Below, piece by piece: positions 34,879 through 44,750 of a stretch of DNA of 64,000 nt. The position numbers were made by a program, and so were the translations under genes. The notes under the pieces are model-generated. The model had not been told where the DNA came from and did no database searches. It worked only from the letters and a program-made list of their open reading frames with translations. The stretch comes from Gp6-AA40 sp963723495 (GTDB taxonomy: Bacteria; Acidobacteriota; Vicinamibacteria; Vicinamibacterales; UBA2999), in contig CAVRQR010000009.1 of assembly GCA_963723495.1 (NCBI GenBank), forward strand, positions 124,001 through 188,000, read 5' to 3'. Each line of letters opens with the position of its first letter. The first letter of the stretch is position 1.

Positions 34879-36000
34879 TCAGTGGGTTCTGGAGGGTGAC
34901 TTGAGCAGATGCTCGAGCGAGCGAGCGTAGTAGCGCAGCACGTTCCGGTTGCGCACCCGCACGCGTCCCCGATTGACGACGAGAATTCCGCGCGCCTCCA
35001 GTGGTTCCAGTGCAGCGTCCACCGCCTCTTCACCGCTGCGCACGCCCATGTTGGCACCGACGGTCGCGAGTGTGTCGATCAGCGCGTCGGCACGCTGCTC
35101 GAGCTCGCGGCGGGTAATCGACGGTCGCATCGCCGCGGCGACAACCGTCGGAGGCAATACCTTGTAGAGGTGCCCGATCGTCTGCATGACCGCATGTGTC
35201 AAATCGAGGACGGCCCGGCGCGAGCTGGGATCCACGCCGCTCACGTCGATGGGTGTTCCGAAGGTGACGAATGCACGAGACCGGTATCCGACGGCGTAGC
35301 GAACCATTTCGGCCAGCTCGTGACTGAACGGCCGCTGGGAGCGCTTCACCCCCTGACGCGCCAGCACGTGATCCTCGAGCACCAGATCGTAGGAGACGGA
35401 AGTCGGCACAACGACGAGGCCGGGATGGTCGGATTGCAGCGCCGCGTGCATGAGCCCGGTCTTCGGGATCTTGAGCTCCCCGCTGTAGCTTCGCCCGCCC
35501 TCGGGATAGAAGAAGAAGTCGTGCGAGCGGAGCTGTTCGGCCACGTAGGCTTTCAGCGTGATCAGGTAGGCCGGATCTTTCGTGTTGCGTCGGATCGGGA
35601 TCGCCCCGGTGACGTGTCGATGAATTAACCCGAGCGGACCGCCGAAGAGGTTGATGCCTGCCGCGATGATCGGCGGCCGGATTCCGTTGTCATCCAGCAC
35701 GAGCGGCTCGACCAGGTAGTCGGTGTGGCTCCGGTGATTCGAAGCGTAGACGAGGCGCCCGCCCCGTGTCGCAGCCTTGACCGGCTCGAACCGTTCGCCG
35801 ATGCGCTCGACTTTTCGCAGGATCGGATAAAGGGGGTGTTTGAGCGCGCGGTAAATGGAATACCGCTGCGTCGTCTTGAGCTCGTCGAGGTACGCTTCGA
35901 TGCGCTCGCGTGCGGCTCGACCGCTCTCACCGTGGCCGCCTTGCAGGTACCGAGCGACCTCCTCCCTCGAGAGCACGGCACGTGTGATCTCGTCGATCAT
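34879..36000 (-). CDS. PlsB-like glycerol-3-phosphate acyltransferase
   Basis: 373 residues. The four acyltransferase blocks are present: SNHRSHTDYLVEP (I), GLIHRHVTGAIPIRRN (II), FFFYPEGGRSYSGELKIPKT (III) and GLVVVPTSVSYD (IV). Block III is of the PlsB rather than the PlsC kind. The chain is much shorter than E. coli PlsB (about 800 residues), lacking most of the N-terminal region. It would acylate glycerol-3-phosphate at position 1 in membrane-lipid synthesis. A TATAGT on the minus strand (36018 to 36013) lies 12 bases from the ATG. Confidence 0.85.
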   Translation of the reverse strand: MIDEITRAVLSREEVARYLQGGHGESGRAARERIEAYLDELKTTQRYSIYRALKHPLYPILRKVERIGERFEPVKAATRGGRLVYASNHRSHTDYLVEPLVLDDNGIRPPIIAAGINLFGGPLGLIHRHVTGAIPIRRNTKDPAYLITLKAYVAEQLRSHDFFFYPEGGRSYSGELKIPKTGLMHAALQSDHPGLVVVPTSVSYDLVLEDHVLARQGVKRSQRPFSHELAEMVRYAVGYRSRAFVTFGTPIDVSGVDPSSRRAVLDLTHAVMQTIGHLYKVLPPTVVAAAMRPSITRRELEQRADALIDTLATVGANMGVRSGEEAVDAALEPLEARGILVVNRGRVRVRNRNVLRYYARSLEHLLKSPSRTH

Positions 36001-36063
36001 CGGCTGCGATGCACTATATCAGCTAGACAGCTACCTCGCTACTCGGCGATGAGGTCCGTCCAT

Positions 36064-37095
36064 TTATCCGGCCACACGGCCGCCGGCCGGCCCGGCCGGC
36101 AGTTTCGCGCAAATTGCATCGGCAAACTCCCGTGTACCCGCGGTGCCCCCGAGGTCTCGTGTTCGCACCTTCGCTTCGGCGAGCACGTCGCCGTGAGCTT
36201 TCACGATGCTGCTGGCGATCGCCGCTTCACCAATATGCTGCAGCATCAGCACAGCCGACAGCAGCAGGGCCGTGGGGTTTGCACGGTCTTTGCCGGCGAT
36301 GTCAGGGGCGCTGCCGTGCACCGCTTCGAAAACGCCGATCTCGGTACCCAGGTTGGCGGCGGGTACCACGCCGAGCCCGCCGACGAGACCCGCGCACAGG
36401 TCAGAAACGATGTCGCCGTACAGATTCGGCAACAGCAGGACGTCGAACTGCGTGGGGTTCATGACGAGGTGCATACAGACGGCGTCCACGATGCGCTCGT
36501 CGCAGGTGATCTCGGGATAGCGTTTGGCGATGTTCTGGACGCTCCTGAGGAACAGTCCGTCGGCCATCTTCATGATGTTCGCTTTGTGGATAGCGGTGAC
36601 GCGCTTCCGGCCATGCTTCCGCGCGTACTCGAAGGCGAACGTTGCGATCCGTTCGGATGCCTCCTCCGTGATGATCTTCAGGCTCTCGACGACGCCAGGC
36701 ACCACTTCGTGCTCGAGACCCGAGTAGAGGTCCTCGGTGTTCTCGCGGACGATCACGAGATCGACACCGGTATAGCGCGAGGGCACCGAGGGGATGTTCC
36801 ACACGGGCCGAAGATTCGCGTAGAGCCCGAGCGCCTTCCGAAGTCCGACGTTCACGCTCGTGAAGCCGCCGCCGACAGGTGTGGTGACTGGACCTTTGAG
36901 GGCGACCTTGTTGCGAACGATCGACTCGATCAGCGCCGGTGGCAGCGGGTCGCCGGATTGTTCCACCGCGAGAATGCCGGCCGCGTGCAGTTCCCAGTCG
37001 ACTTGAAGTCCAGCTGTCTCGAGAATCCTGACGACGGCGTTGGTCACCTCGGGGCCAATGCCGTCACCGGGTATGAGCGTGATCGTGTGTTTCAC
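36064..37095 (-). CDS. NAD-dependent isocitrate/isopropylmalate dehydrogenase family
   Basis: 343 residues. TLIPGDGIGPEVTNAVVRIL is the family opening. SVNVGLRKALGLYANLRPV is the substrate loop typical of NAD-isocitrate dehydrogenases. VRENTEDLYSGLEHEV, THIHKANIMK-like AIHKANIMKMADGLFL and HGSAPDIAGKDRANP (NAD-specific) follow. It most likely converts isocitrate to 2-oxoglutarate with NAD in the citric acid cycle; homoisocitrate or isopropylmalate use cannot be fully excluded. Confidence 0.88.
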   Translation of the reverse strand: MKHTITLIPGDGIGPEVTNAVVRILETAGLQVDWELHAAGILAVEQSGDPLPPALIESIVRNKVALKGPVTTPVGGGFTSVNVGLRKALGLYANLRPVWNIPSVPSRYTGVDLVIVRENTEDLYSGLEHEVVPGVVESLKIITEEASERIATFAFEYARKHGRKRVTAIHKANIMKMADGLFLRSVQNIAKRYPEITCDERIVDAVCMHLVMNPTQFDVLLLPNLYGDIVSDLCAGLVGGLGVVPAANLGTEIGVFEAVHGSAPDIAGKDRANPTALLLSAVLMLQHIGEAAIASSIVKAHGDVLAEAKVRTRDLGGTAGTREFADAICAKLPAGPAGGRVAG

Positions 37096-37128
37096 AGTGA
37101 ACCCGCCGCCTGACCGCTCACTGCCTGC

Positions 37129-37620
37129 CTACGTCTCCCTCGCCTCCCAATAGAGCAGGACAAGGGCACCAACGATGTTGATCATCATCAACTGCGTCGA
37201 GAGCTGATGAAGCTCGTCAAATCGAATTCGCCGTGCGTCGTGTGCCGGTAAGGTCGAGGGGAGCCCCCCGACTTCCTGCTGGATCGCATCCACTTCGCGC
37301 AGCACGACGAAGCCCGAATACAGCGCGACCAGCAGCATCAGCGCAACGATTCCCGAGCGCACCGCAAAACCACGCGGCCGCGGCCCGAGCAGGGCCATTG
37401 CGGTCAGCGCCAGCAGGGCCAGCGCTCCCGCGCCGTATGCAAAAATGTGAAAACGGGCGAGCACGGCGCCAAAAACCGCGCCGCCGAGGAGACGACCGGT
37501 GGTCGGTTCGCTCGCTTGCAGGACCTGAAACGTGGTCGGTGCAACGACCGCGCCCAGTATGACCATCCCGCCCAGCCACACTGCCAGCGCGAGGACATAG
37601 ACATACCGCAACGCGAGCAC
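37129..37620 (-). CDS. DUF4149 family membrane protein
   Basis: 163 residues from GTG 37620. Four hydrophobic helices are seen, starting RYVYVLALAVWLGGMVILGA, then AVLARFHIFAYGAGALALL, SGIVALMLLVALYSG and LMMINIVGALVLLYW. WLGG with PTTF and LARF marks DUF4149/TMEM205-like proteins of unknown role. The start is chosen because TATAAT on the minus strand (37632 to 37627) lies 6 bases upstream, the spacing seen for other starts here. Confidence 0.7.
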   Translation of the reverse strand: MLALRYVYVLALAVWLGGMVILGAVVAPTTFQVLQASEPTTGRLLGGAVFGAVLARFHIFAYGAGALALLALTAMALLGPRPRGFAVRSGIVALMLLVALYSGFVVLREVDAIQQEVGGLPSTLPAHDARRIRFDELHQLSTQLMMINIVGALVLLYWEARET

Positions 37621-37622
37621 CC

Positions 37623-37638
37623 GCTCATTATAATGAGC
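37623..37638. promoter_or_regulatory. 16-bp perfect palindrome with TATAAT on both strands
   Basis: GCTCATTATAATGAGC is perfectly self-complementary. It holds TATAAT at 37629-37634 (plus) and at 37632-37627 (minus). It sits between the divergent DUF4149 and TolB-GGT genes (31 bases apart) and could be a bidirectional promoter core and an operator. Confidence 0.6.
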
Positions 37639-37651
37639 ACCTCGATCCCCG

Positions 37652-40571
37652 ATGTCCCGACCGCGGCCTTCCATCCTGACCAGTTCGGCGCGCCTGCTCG
37701 CTGTCGCGATTCTTCTCTGCGTGCTGGCGCTGTCCCCGCGCGCGCAGACCGGTCCTTCCGGTATGCGCGATCCGGCGTGGTCTCCCGATGGCAAGCGTCT
37801 GGCTGTCGTCATCCTCGACCGGATCTGGACGACCTCTCCGGATGGGCGCGATGGACGTGAGCTGACACGACTGGCCGCGTCGGAGCGGGAGCCCGCCTGG
37901 TCCGAAGACGGCAAACGGATCGCCTTCGTGGCAAACCGCGGTGAGGGGTTCGATCTCTACACCGTCGACTCACGCGGCGGTGCACCCGAGCGCGTGCTGC
38001 ACCTCGACGGCGACGAGCGCACGCCGTCATGGACACCCGAGGGTCGCATCGTGTTCTCGCATCGCGCTGCGGACGAGTTGCAGTGGGACCTGTTTGTTGT
38101 GGACCCGTCGGTTGCTCAGTCGAAGCGTGTGGCGCAGCGACTGACGCAGTCTCCCGACGACGAGCTCCACCCGCGCGTGTCACCCGATGGCCGCCGTGTC
38201 GCGTTCACTTCGAATCGCAACAGCGACGATGGCGATTTCGACATCTGGATGATGCGTCTGTTCGATTCGGCCGCGAGTGGCTCGAATGCCGGTCGAGGAC
38301 CGGCTGTTCGACTCGCGCGGCAAACTGGCTTCGACGGCTTCGCTGCGTGGTCGCCCGATGGGGCACGCCTGGCGTACTACTCGGTCCGTGACGGCATCGG
38401 GTCGACGTGGGTCACCGCGGTCAACTCGCTGAGTGATGGAGACGCGTTGTCACCCGGGCGTCCGGTGTCGCCCTCTGTGCTGGTGTCGAGGCACGGTGGC
38501 ACGCTGACCTGGTCGCCGGACGGCCGCCTGCTCGCCATTGGTGAGATTCCGGAGCCCGATCCCGGATACAACGGAAACCCCCGCCGCGATCTGGACGATC
38601 CTCCGGCGCTCTTCAGCGATGGCCGCACGTATCGGCTGTGGATCGTACCGGCTCCACGCGCAGTGGACGAAGGTGCGCGCGCGCTGGCCGCCCCGTCATC
38701 GCCGACGACGGCTCCCTACAAACGAGCGTTCGACAACGTGTGGATGTCGCTCAAGCGCGTCTACTACCAGTCGGGTGAGGGTGCCCGGGCGTGGGATCGC
38801 CTTCGCGCCGAGCTCGAGCCGCGCGCGGAGCAGGCTCGCTCCGAGAGTGCATTCGAGGACGTGGTCGATCAGATGGTGGCGCGGCAGCCGCTGGTGAAGC
38901 CGCGCGTGACCTCGTCACGAGCGGTCGTCGTTTCGGCCCATCCGCTCGCCTCGGAAGCGGGCCGCGCCGTCCTCGCGCGCGGGGGAAACATCGTGGATGC
39001 GGCGATCGCCGTGTCCTTCGTGCTGGGCGTGGTGGAGCCTGATGCATCTGGCATCGGTGGTGACGGGCAGGCGGTGTTGTTCCTGAACGGGATGCCTGAG
39101 CCGTCGGTGATCGACTTCAAGGACCAGACGCCCAGCGCCGCGACGCTGGACAACCCGCGCATTTTCAGAGGCGCACGACTTGTCGGTGACGGCCCTCTGG
39201 CTGCCAACATTCCGGGCGTCGTCGCCGGGATGGACTACTTGCATTCGAAGTATGGCAGCGGGCGGATTTCCTGGTCCGAGCTGATTACCCCTGCCGTTGC
39301 GTATGCGGAACAGGGGTTCGTGCTCGATCAGACGCTGCCGTCGAGCATCGCGGAGGGGCGCCAGGTACCTTCAGAAGTACACTGCGTCGTCGCGGATCTA
39401 CCTGCCGAACGGACGCGTGCCCAGGGCGGGGGAGCGCTTCGTCAATCGCGACTACGCGGCCACGCTTCGCACGATTGCTTCCGAGGGAGCCGAATCGTTC
39501 TACCAAGGCTCACTGGCGCGGCGTATTGCGGCTGACATGCAGGCCAACGATGGCCTGATCACGTACGACGATCTCGCTCAATATCGCGCCATCGAGCGTA
39601 AGCCGGTCAAGGCGCACTACCGCCGACATATCCTCTTTACCGGCGGACCTCCAGTGGGGGCCGGCGTCTCGCTGCTCGAGGCGTTTCAGGTGCTCGCCAA
39701 CTACAGGCCGCCCGCGACTGCCACCCCGTCCGCGGATCCCGATTACTGGCACTACCTGATCGAGTCTTGGAAGATGCGTGACCGCGTCGCGCGGATCGCG
39801 GATCCGGCACAGTGGCCCGTTGACTTCGAGGAGCATCTCGACGCCGGTCACGCCATGGCTCTGTTCAATCGGATCAATCCGCGAGCGGCGCAGCTCTTCC
39901 CCGAAGATTCAGACGAGATCAGTGGCGGACCGGAAAGGATCGGCAGCGGTACGAGCGGTTTTGTCGTCGCCGACGTCGAGGGCAACGTCATTGCGGTGAC
40001 GCAGACGTTGAGCACCTGGGGAGGATCCTTCTACGTGTCGCGTGGACTGGGCTTCCTCTACAACAACCATCTCAGGTCGAATCGGACTGCGCCCGGCGCA
40101 TACGGACAGCTGAAGCCGCTCACGCGATCCAACACCGCCAACGTCCCGATGGTCGTCTTCAAGGAGAGCGGCGGCACTGTGACGCCGCGGTTCGCCGTCG
40201 CGTCAGCCGGCAATGCCTGGATTCCCGCGTCCACCTATTCCATCGTCACCGGCGTGATCGATGGCGGGATGTCGATGCAGCAGGCGATCGAAGCGCCGCG
40301 CTTCCTGGTGACTCGAGATCCGACCGACCTCAGCGGGCGCGGTGCGCGAGTCGAGATTGAAGATCGATTCCCGCGATCGGTGCTTCAGGAACTGACGGCG
40401 CGAGGCCACCGGTTCCAGAAGATCGGACGCAAGGGCGAGCTGCGCTACGGGTTTGCGTCTGGCGTGCTGATTGACGAGGAGCGTGGTCTGGTCGAAGCCG
40501 GCGCTGATCCACGACGGTCGCACGCCGCATCCGGTCTCGACGCGGGATCGACGTCGAGCGAGCAGCCCTGA
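37652..40571 (+). CDS. TolB-like propeller fused to gamma-glutamyltransferase (one frameshift)
   Basis: About 972 residues after correction. A signal peptide (LLAVAILLCVLALSPRAQT) precedes WD40/TolB-type blades with repeated PAWSPDGKRLAVV, PAWSEDGKRIAFV and PRVSPDGRRVAFTS words (residues 35-300). From about residue 420 a gamma-glutamyltranspeptidase follows: VVVSAHPLASEAGRAVLARG, VEPDASGIGGDGQAVLF, and, after a base gained near 39365, SGTSGFVVADVEGN with the likely nucleophile Thr near 767. Exported; could process glutathione or gamma-glutamyl peptides. The propeller may bind a partner or substrate. Confidence 0.82.
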
Positions 40572-40572
40572 G

Positions 40573-41157
40573 TTACTTCCCGGGGAACCTCTCCAGCTGC
40601 GTGATCCTGCGTGCTTGCCACAAGTGCCGCCGCTCGTGCGCCGCCATTGACGCGAACGCCGAGCCGAGCGGGATCCGGATCCAGGACGCGAGCGGCGATC
40701 GCACGCATGACCGTGAGAGATCGATCCCGTTTGCCTGTCGCAATCGATCGACGTATTGCACCTGGTAGGCGCGGAATCCGGCCAGCGTTTCCCGTTTGGG
40801 ACGGTGCGGACCTGGCTGCTTGTCGGGTGACGTCCGCAACCGCAGTCGAGCGGGCGGTTCCATGAGATGTGAGAAGAGGCGGCCGATCAGGTTGTAGTGA
40901 AACGGGCCCTCCGCGTACGCGCCGTGCTTGATCGCATCGGCGATGCCCTCATCGATCGCTGGCAGGTAGGAGCGGGCGGACGCGTTCATATGCTCGAGGC
41001 ACTCGGCGATCGACCAAAGATTCGGGCCGGCCTTCCACACGAACTGCTGTTCGTCCAGTGGTGTGACCAGCGCGTCGGCATCGGCAGAGATCCGTTCGAA
41101 CTGCTGACGGAACGCGTCAATCTCGCGGGCAAGTGCCAGAGGACCCTGATTGGCCAT
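40573..41157 (-). CDS. DinB-family protein
   Basis: 194 residues from ATG 41157. The four-helix DinB fold is indicated by KAGPNLWSIAECLEHMNASA (first metal His) and SAFASMAAHERRHLWQARRI (later His residues). Proteins of this group include metal-dependent thiol transferases such as BstA and mycothiol S-transferases. The thiol partner is unknown. It is convergent with the TolB-GGT gene, with only one base between stop codons. Confidence 0.8.
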   Translation of the reverse strand: MANQGPLALAREIDAFRQQFERISADADALVTPLDEQQFVWKAGPNLWSIAECLEHMNASARSYLPAIDEGIADAIKHGAYAEGPFHYNLIGRLFSHLMEPPARLRLRTSPDKQPGPHRPKRETLAGFRAYQVQYVDRLRQANGIDLSRSCVRSPLASWIRIPLGSAFASMAAHERRHLWQARRITQLERFPGK

Positions 41158-41293
41158 CGCTCTCGCAGATTTTAGCAACTGCCCAGTTGAGTTGCACGGT
41201 TTGCTCAGGATCAAGCCGGCAACTCCGTTCGGGCTGTGGATGCTTCCGCTATAATCCGCGCGTCATCCGCTGAGTCGTGTGCGGAGGCATGAA

Positions 41294-41689
41294 ATGACGA
41301 GCGATCGCGTAACCGCCACCGGCACTGGGGCAGCTCAGGGCAGCATGACCCGTCAGCAAGTCCTCGACTTGTTCAAGCGGCGAGAGGAGGCGTACGAGGA
41401 TCTCGACGCTGCCGCATTGGCGACGGACTACGCCGATGATGCCGTGATCGACAGCCCCACTGCCGGCGTGCACCAGGGCGGTGAGGCGGCGGAGAAGGCG
41501 CTTCGAGCCATTTTCAGCGCATTCCTGGATCTGACCGTCACCACCGACCACCTCATCATCGATGGCGGCAGCGTGGCGAGTGTCATCACACTCGAAGGCA
41601 CGCACATCGGCGATTTCCTCGGTTTATACCCCCAACGGGGAACGCGAACGCCGTTACGATTTCACGGCTGCCTGCAGGTCTTCTTCTAA
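41294..41689 (+). CDS. SnoaL-like/NTF2-fold protein, C-terminus probably frameshifted
   Basis: 131 residues from ATG 41294. LDAAALATDYADDAVIDSPT followed by GTHIGDFLGLYP matches SnoaL-like polyketide-cyclase or nuclear-transport-factor-2 folds. After GLYP the expected strand is better in another frame (TPNGERERRYDFTAA, from about 41629), so an indel near 41625-41635 is likely and the true end is uncertain. A TATAAT at 41250-41255 could be the -10. Confidence 0.6.
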   Translation: MTSDRVTATGTGAAQGSMTRQQVLDLFKRREEAYEDLDAAALATDYADDAVIDSPTAGVHQGGEAAEKALRAIFSAFLDLTVTTDHLIIDGGSVASVITLEGTHIGDFLGLYPQRGTRTPLRFHGCLQVFF

Positions 41690-41856
41690 GGCCAAGCTCA
41701 GACGAACGCTGAAGAAGCATGCCGTCGCGCGAGGCGTCCGGATGCCTACGAGCGTTTCACCCGGTCTTCTCATCCAGGATCGGCTGTCCTCAGAGGCGCC
41801 AAGGTCCGGCCGCTGGACCTAGGTCCGCTCACGCGCGTTCGTAGCAAGACCGTGAG

Positions 41857-43089
41857 TTACTGCGCCGGCTCGATGCGCAGCAATGCTCCGTCGTCTTCAT
41901 CCGTGATGACGTAGAGCAATCCGTCAGGTCCCTGCCGCACGTCGCGAATGCGCTGGTGCAACGCGGTGAGCAGCGTCTCGCGACGCAACTCCTCCAGCTT
42001 GTCGTTGACGACGACGCGTTCGAGCCCACCAGTGCGCGGGACCTCGCCTCGACGTGCGCTGCCGACGAACAGATTGCCTTTCCAGGAGGGATAGCGATCG
42101 CCGGTGTAGAAGGTCAGCCCTGTGGGTGCGATCGAAGGGATCCAGATGACGAGCGGGGCTTCGATGCCCGGGCCAAGCGGGTTGTCGCCGATACGTGCGC
42201 CCTCATAGCTACGTCCGAACGTGAATGTGGGCCATCCGTAGTTGCGCCCGGGCAGGATCACGTTGACTTCGTCGCCGCCATTCGGTCCGTGTTCCGCCGC
42301 GATGACAGTGCCCGTTGCCTCGTGGACCGTGAGGCCGAGTTGATCGCGATGTCCAAGCGAGAACACCTCGGGACGCAGCCCTGACTTTCCGACGAACGGG
42401 TTGTCGTTCGGCACGCTGCCGTCTTCTCTCAGCCGAAGGACCTTGCCGTACACCGTGTCCATCTTCTGCGCCTGATCGCCAAACGGAGCGCCGGTCGTCA
42501 TGTAGATCAGCCCGTCACGACCGAATGCGAGGCGCGATCCGCTGGCGCCGTTGCTCCAGTCTCCCGTGAAGACATCCTGCACGTCCGTGAGTGCCTTGCC
42601 GTCGAAACGTCCGCGCGCCAGCGTCACGGCGCTCTGACGTTGATTCGGGTTCTGGCCGACGGCGCCCGCCTTGTTATAGGTGAAGTACACGAACTGGTTG
42701 GTGGCGAACTTCGGGTGCAGCGCGATCTCCTGCACGCCTCCGCCCCGGAACGCCGGTTGCTCGGGAAGGCCCGCGACCGGTTCCGCCTCGAGCTTCGCCT
42801 GGCTGCCCGTGGCGCCGCGGACGATCCGCAGACGCGCGCCGCGCTCGGTGACGAGCGCGTCACCGTTCGGCAGGAAGGCCAGGCTGAAGGGATGCGCCAG
42901 CCCCCGTGCCACGACGACCACGCGAATCTTGTGCTGTTCGGCAGTATCGAACGTGTAGGGCGTGTCGCTCAGTGTGACCGGCGCAATGCCGATCTGCGGT
43001 TGCCCCTGTTGAGCGGATGACGCAACAGTCAGGATCAAGAAGCACGAGGCAATGAGGACAGACGAGGTCTTCCACGTTCTGAAAAACAT
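41857..43089 (-). CDS. PQQ-dependent sugar dehydrogenase (GSDH/YliI type)
   Basis: 410 residues from ATG 43089 with a signal peptide (SVLIASCFLILTVASSAQ). Six-bladed propeller words: GLAHPFSLAFLPNGDALVTE, GGGVQEIALHPKFATNQFVY, SGSRLAFGRDGLIYMTTG, SLGHRDQLGLTVHEATG and EHGPNGGDEVNVILPGRNYG. The GHRNxxG motif reads GHRDQLG, one change from the common form. It would oxidise aldoses in the periplasm with PQQ and calcium. Confidence 0.9.
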   Translation of the reverse strand: MFFRTWKTSSVLIASCFLILTVASSAQQGQPQIGIAPVTLSDTPYTFDTAEQHKIRVVVVARGLAHPFSLAFLPNGDALVTERGARLRIVRGATGSQAKLEAEPVAGLPEQPAFRGGGVQEIALHPKFATNQFVYFTYNKAGAVGQNPNQRQSAVTLARGRFDGKALTDVQDVFTGDWSNGASGSRLAFGRDGLIYMTTGAPFGDQAQKMDTVYGKVLRLREDGSVPNDNPFVGKSGLRPEVFSLGHRDQLGLTVHEATGTVIAAEHGPNGGDEVNVILPGRNYGWPTFTFGRSYEGARIGDNPLGPGIEAPLVIWIPSIAPTGLTFYTGDRYPSWKGNLFVGSARRGEVPRTGGLERVVVNDKLEELRRETLLTALHQRIRDVRQGPDGLLYVITDEDDGALLRIEPAQ

Positions 43090-43126
43090 GCGTTGGCTCC
43101 GCAGACGAGTAGACGACAGACAAGAG

Positions 43127-43148
43127 AGGCGGGTCTTCAGACCCGCCT
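43127..43148. repeat. REP-like hairpin AGGCGGGTC-TTCA-GACCCGCCT
   Basis: A perfect 9-bp stem with a TTCA loop between the PQQ dehydrogenase and serine-hydrolase genes. A near-copy with loop TGAA lies at 50001-50020. Confidence 0.65.
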
Positions 43149-43178
43149 GGCAAACAGTCCACCCGCTTCGCAAAACTG

Positions 43179-44438
43179 CTAATCAACCACAGCCTGCGCG
43201 ATCAGATCCTCGAACTCGCGCTGGACTTCTCCAATCGAGGTCTGCACCATCAGCACGCCGACCAGTTCTTCCTTCGGATCGACGAAGAAGTGTGTGCCTT
43301 GTGCGCCGGACCAGCCGAACGTGCCGTTCGACAACATCGTGCCGCGCGCAGCATGGTCGGTCACGACTCGTACGCTGAGCCCGTAACCCTCGCCCGCCGG
43401 GCGTCCCGGAAGCGTGTCTGGCACGTGCACGGCGCTGAGCATCTCGACGGTCTTGCGCCCCAGCAGCCGCTTGCCATCCAGTTCGCCACCGTTGGCGAGC
43501 ATCATCCCGAGCGGGATGTAGTCCTCGGCGGTGCTGTAGAGTCCGCCGGACCCGCGGAAGTACACGTTCCGCGACATCGTGTCGTTCGGCATCACCGCCT
43601 TGGTCAGACCTTTCTCGCTGCGCTGATAGACGGTAGCCACGCGCGGCATCTGCGTGTCGGTAGGCCAGAAAGTGATGTCCGTCATGCCGAGCGGGTCGAA
43701 GATCCGCGTGCGGAAGAACTGATCGAGGCGCGTGCCGGATGCGACCTCGATGATCCGGCCGAGCGTTTCGAAACCGGCGCCGGGGCTGTAGGTCCATCGC
43801 GATCCAGGCTGGAACTCGAGCGCCGTCGAACCGAGACGGGGGATGTAGTCAGACAAGGTCTCCCCATCTTTGCGCGCGACCTTGGCGATCTCGCTGTTGC
43901 CCATTGGCCCGCTGCCCAGACCGGAGACGTGCGTCAACAGATCCTTCACCGTGACGGCACGCGTGGCCGGAACCGCATAGAAATGCGGCTCGCCGTTACC
44001 TGCGCCGGCGCCACGGCCACCAGCCGTTACCGGTTGGGCGACTGCGACCTTCATGTCACGGAATTCCGGGATGTATCGACTGACCGGATCGTTCAAATGC
44101 AGCTTGCCTTCCTCGACCAGCATCATCACCGCGACGCCGATGACGGGCTTGGTCATCGAGGCGATGCGAAACATCGAGCCTGTCGACATCGGCTGCTTCG
44201 ACTGCAGATCCATCACGCCGCGCGCGGAGTGATGCACGACCTTACCCTTGCGCGCCACGATGGTGACGGCACCGGCGAGGTCGCCGGCCGCGATGCGCCG
44301 GTCGATCATCTGCGTGATTCGCTGGAGACGTTCAGTGGACATCCCGACGTCTTCAGGCTTGGCAGTGGGCGACGAGGCGGTCGATGCCGGTATGGTGAGT
44401 ACGGTGAGGAGGAGTGCGCACAGGGCAGCAGTCTTCAT
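43179..44438 (-). CDS. Serine hydrolase, beta-lactamase class C / esterase family
   Basis: 419 residues from ATG 44438 with a signal peptide (ALCALLLTVLTIPASTAS). The nucleophile motif SxxK is IASMTKPVIG and the Tyr motif is TYSPGAGFETLG. GLYSTAEDYIPLGMMLANGG and GWSGAQGTHFFVDP (in place of KTG, HxG-like) follow. These make it a class C-like penicillin-binding or esterase enzyme; hydrolysis of beta-lactams is not implied. It is followed on the same strand by the PQQ dehydrogenase gene. Confidence 0.88.
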   Translation of the reverse strand: MKTAALCALLLTVLTIPASTASSPTAKPEDVGMSTERLQRITQMIDRRIAAGDLAGAVTIVARKGKVVHHSARGVMDLQSKQPMSTGSMFRIASMTKPVIGVAVMMLVEEGKLHLNDPVSRYIPEFRDMKVAVAQPVTAGGRGAGAGNGEPHFYAVPATRAVTVKDLLTHVSGLGSGPMGNSEIAKVARKDGETLSDYIPRLGSTALEFQPGSRWTYSPGAGFETLGRIIEVASGTRLDQFFRTRIFDPLGMTDITFWPTDTQMPRVATVYQRSEKGLTKAVMPNDTMSRNVYFRGSGGLYSTAEDYIPLGMMLANGGELDGKRLLGRKTVEMLSAVHVPDTLPGRPAGEGYGLSVRVVTDHAARGTMLSNGTFGWSGAQGTHFFVDPKEELVGVLMVQTSIGEVQREFEDLIAQAVVD

Positions 44439-44580
44439 GGACGGTCTCCTGTCGACGAACATGGCCGTAGAGGAATGCGCAGGAATTATGGGCCGTGGCT
44501 CGGCTGCGGTTCAACCTCCGAACGGGAGGTCTCGGAGGCGACGGAGGTCACGGAATGCCGCGGAGATACCGTGTTGAGAG

Positions 44581-44742
44581 TCAAGGGTGGGCGCCTGTCG
44601 GTTCATACGCTCTCCCTGTTTTGAGAACACCGTAGGCAATGTGAATGAGTTTGCGCATGGCCGCACCGACAATGACCATCGGCGGTTTGCCGGCGGCGCG
44701 CAGGCGCAGGCGGAGCGCCTGGATCGTGGGGTTGTGACAGCC
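44581..44742 (-). mobile_element. IS110-family transposase, C-terminal remnant
   Basis: The minus strand encodes about 53 residues ending at TGA 44581-44583: CHNPTIQALRLRLRAAGKPP, then MVIVGAAMRKLIHIAYGVLK. NPxIxALxxRLRAAGKP plus AxMRKLxHIAYGVLK is the ending of IS110/IS1111-group transposases (Transposase_20). A stop codon lies just upstream in frame and the rest of the gene is absent, so this is a relic. Its broken edge abuts the padR promoter at 44751. Confidence 0.75.
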
Positions 44743-44750
44743 AGATTACA

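Noticed and set aside
43290..44624. 444-residue plus-strand frame
   Set aside because: It is antisense to the serine hydrolase, which has a signal peptide and SxxK; the plus frame has no motif.
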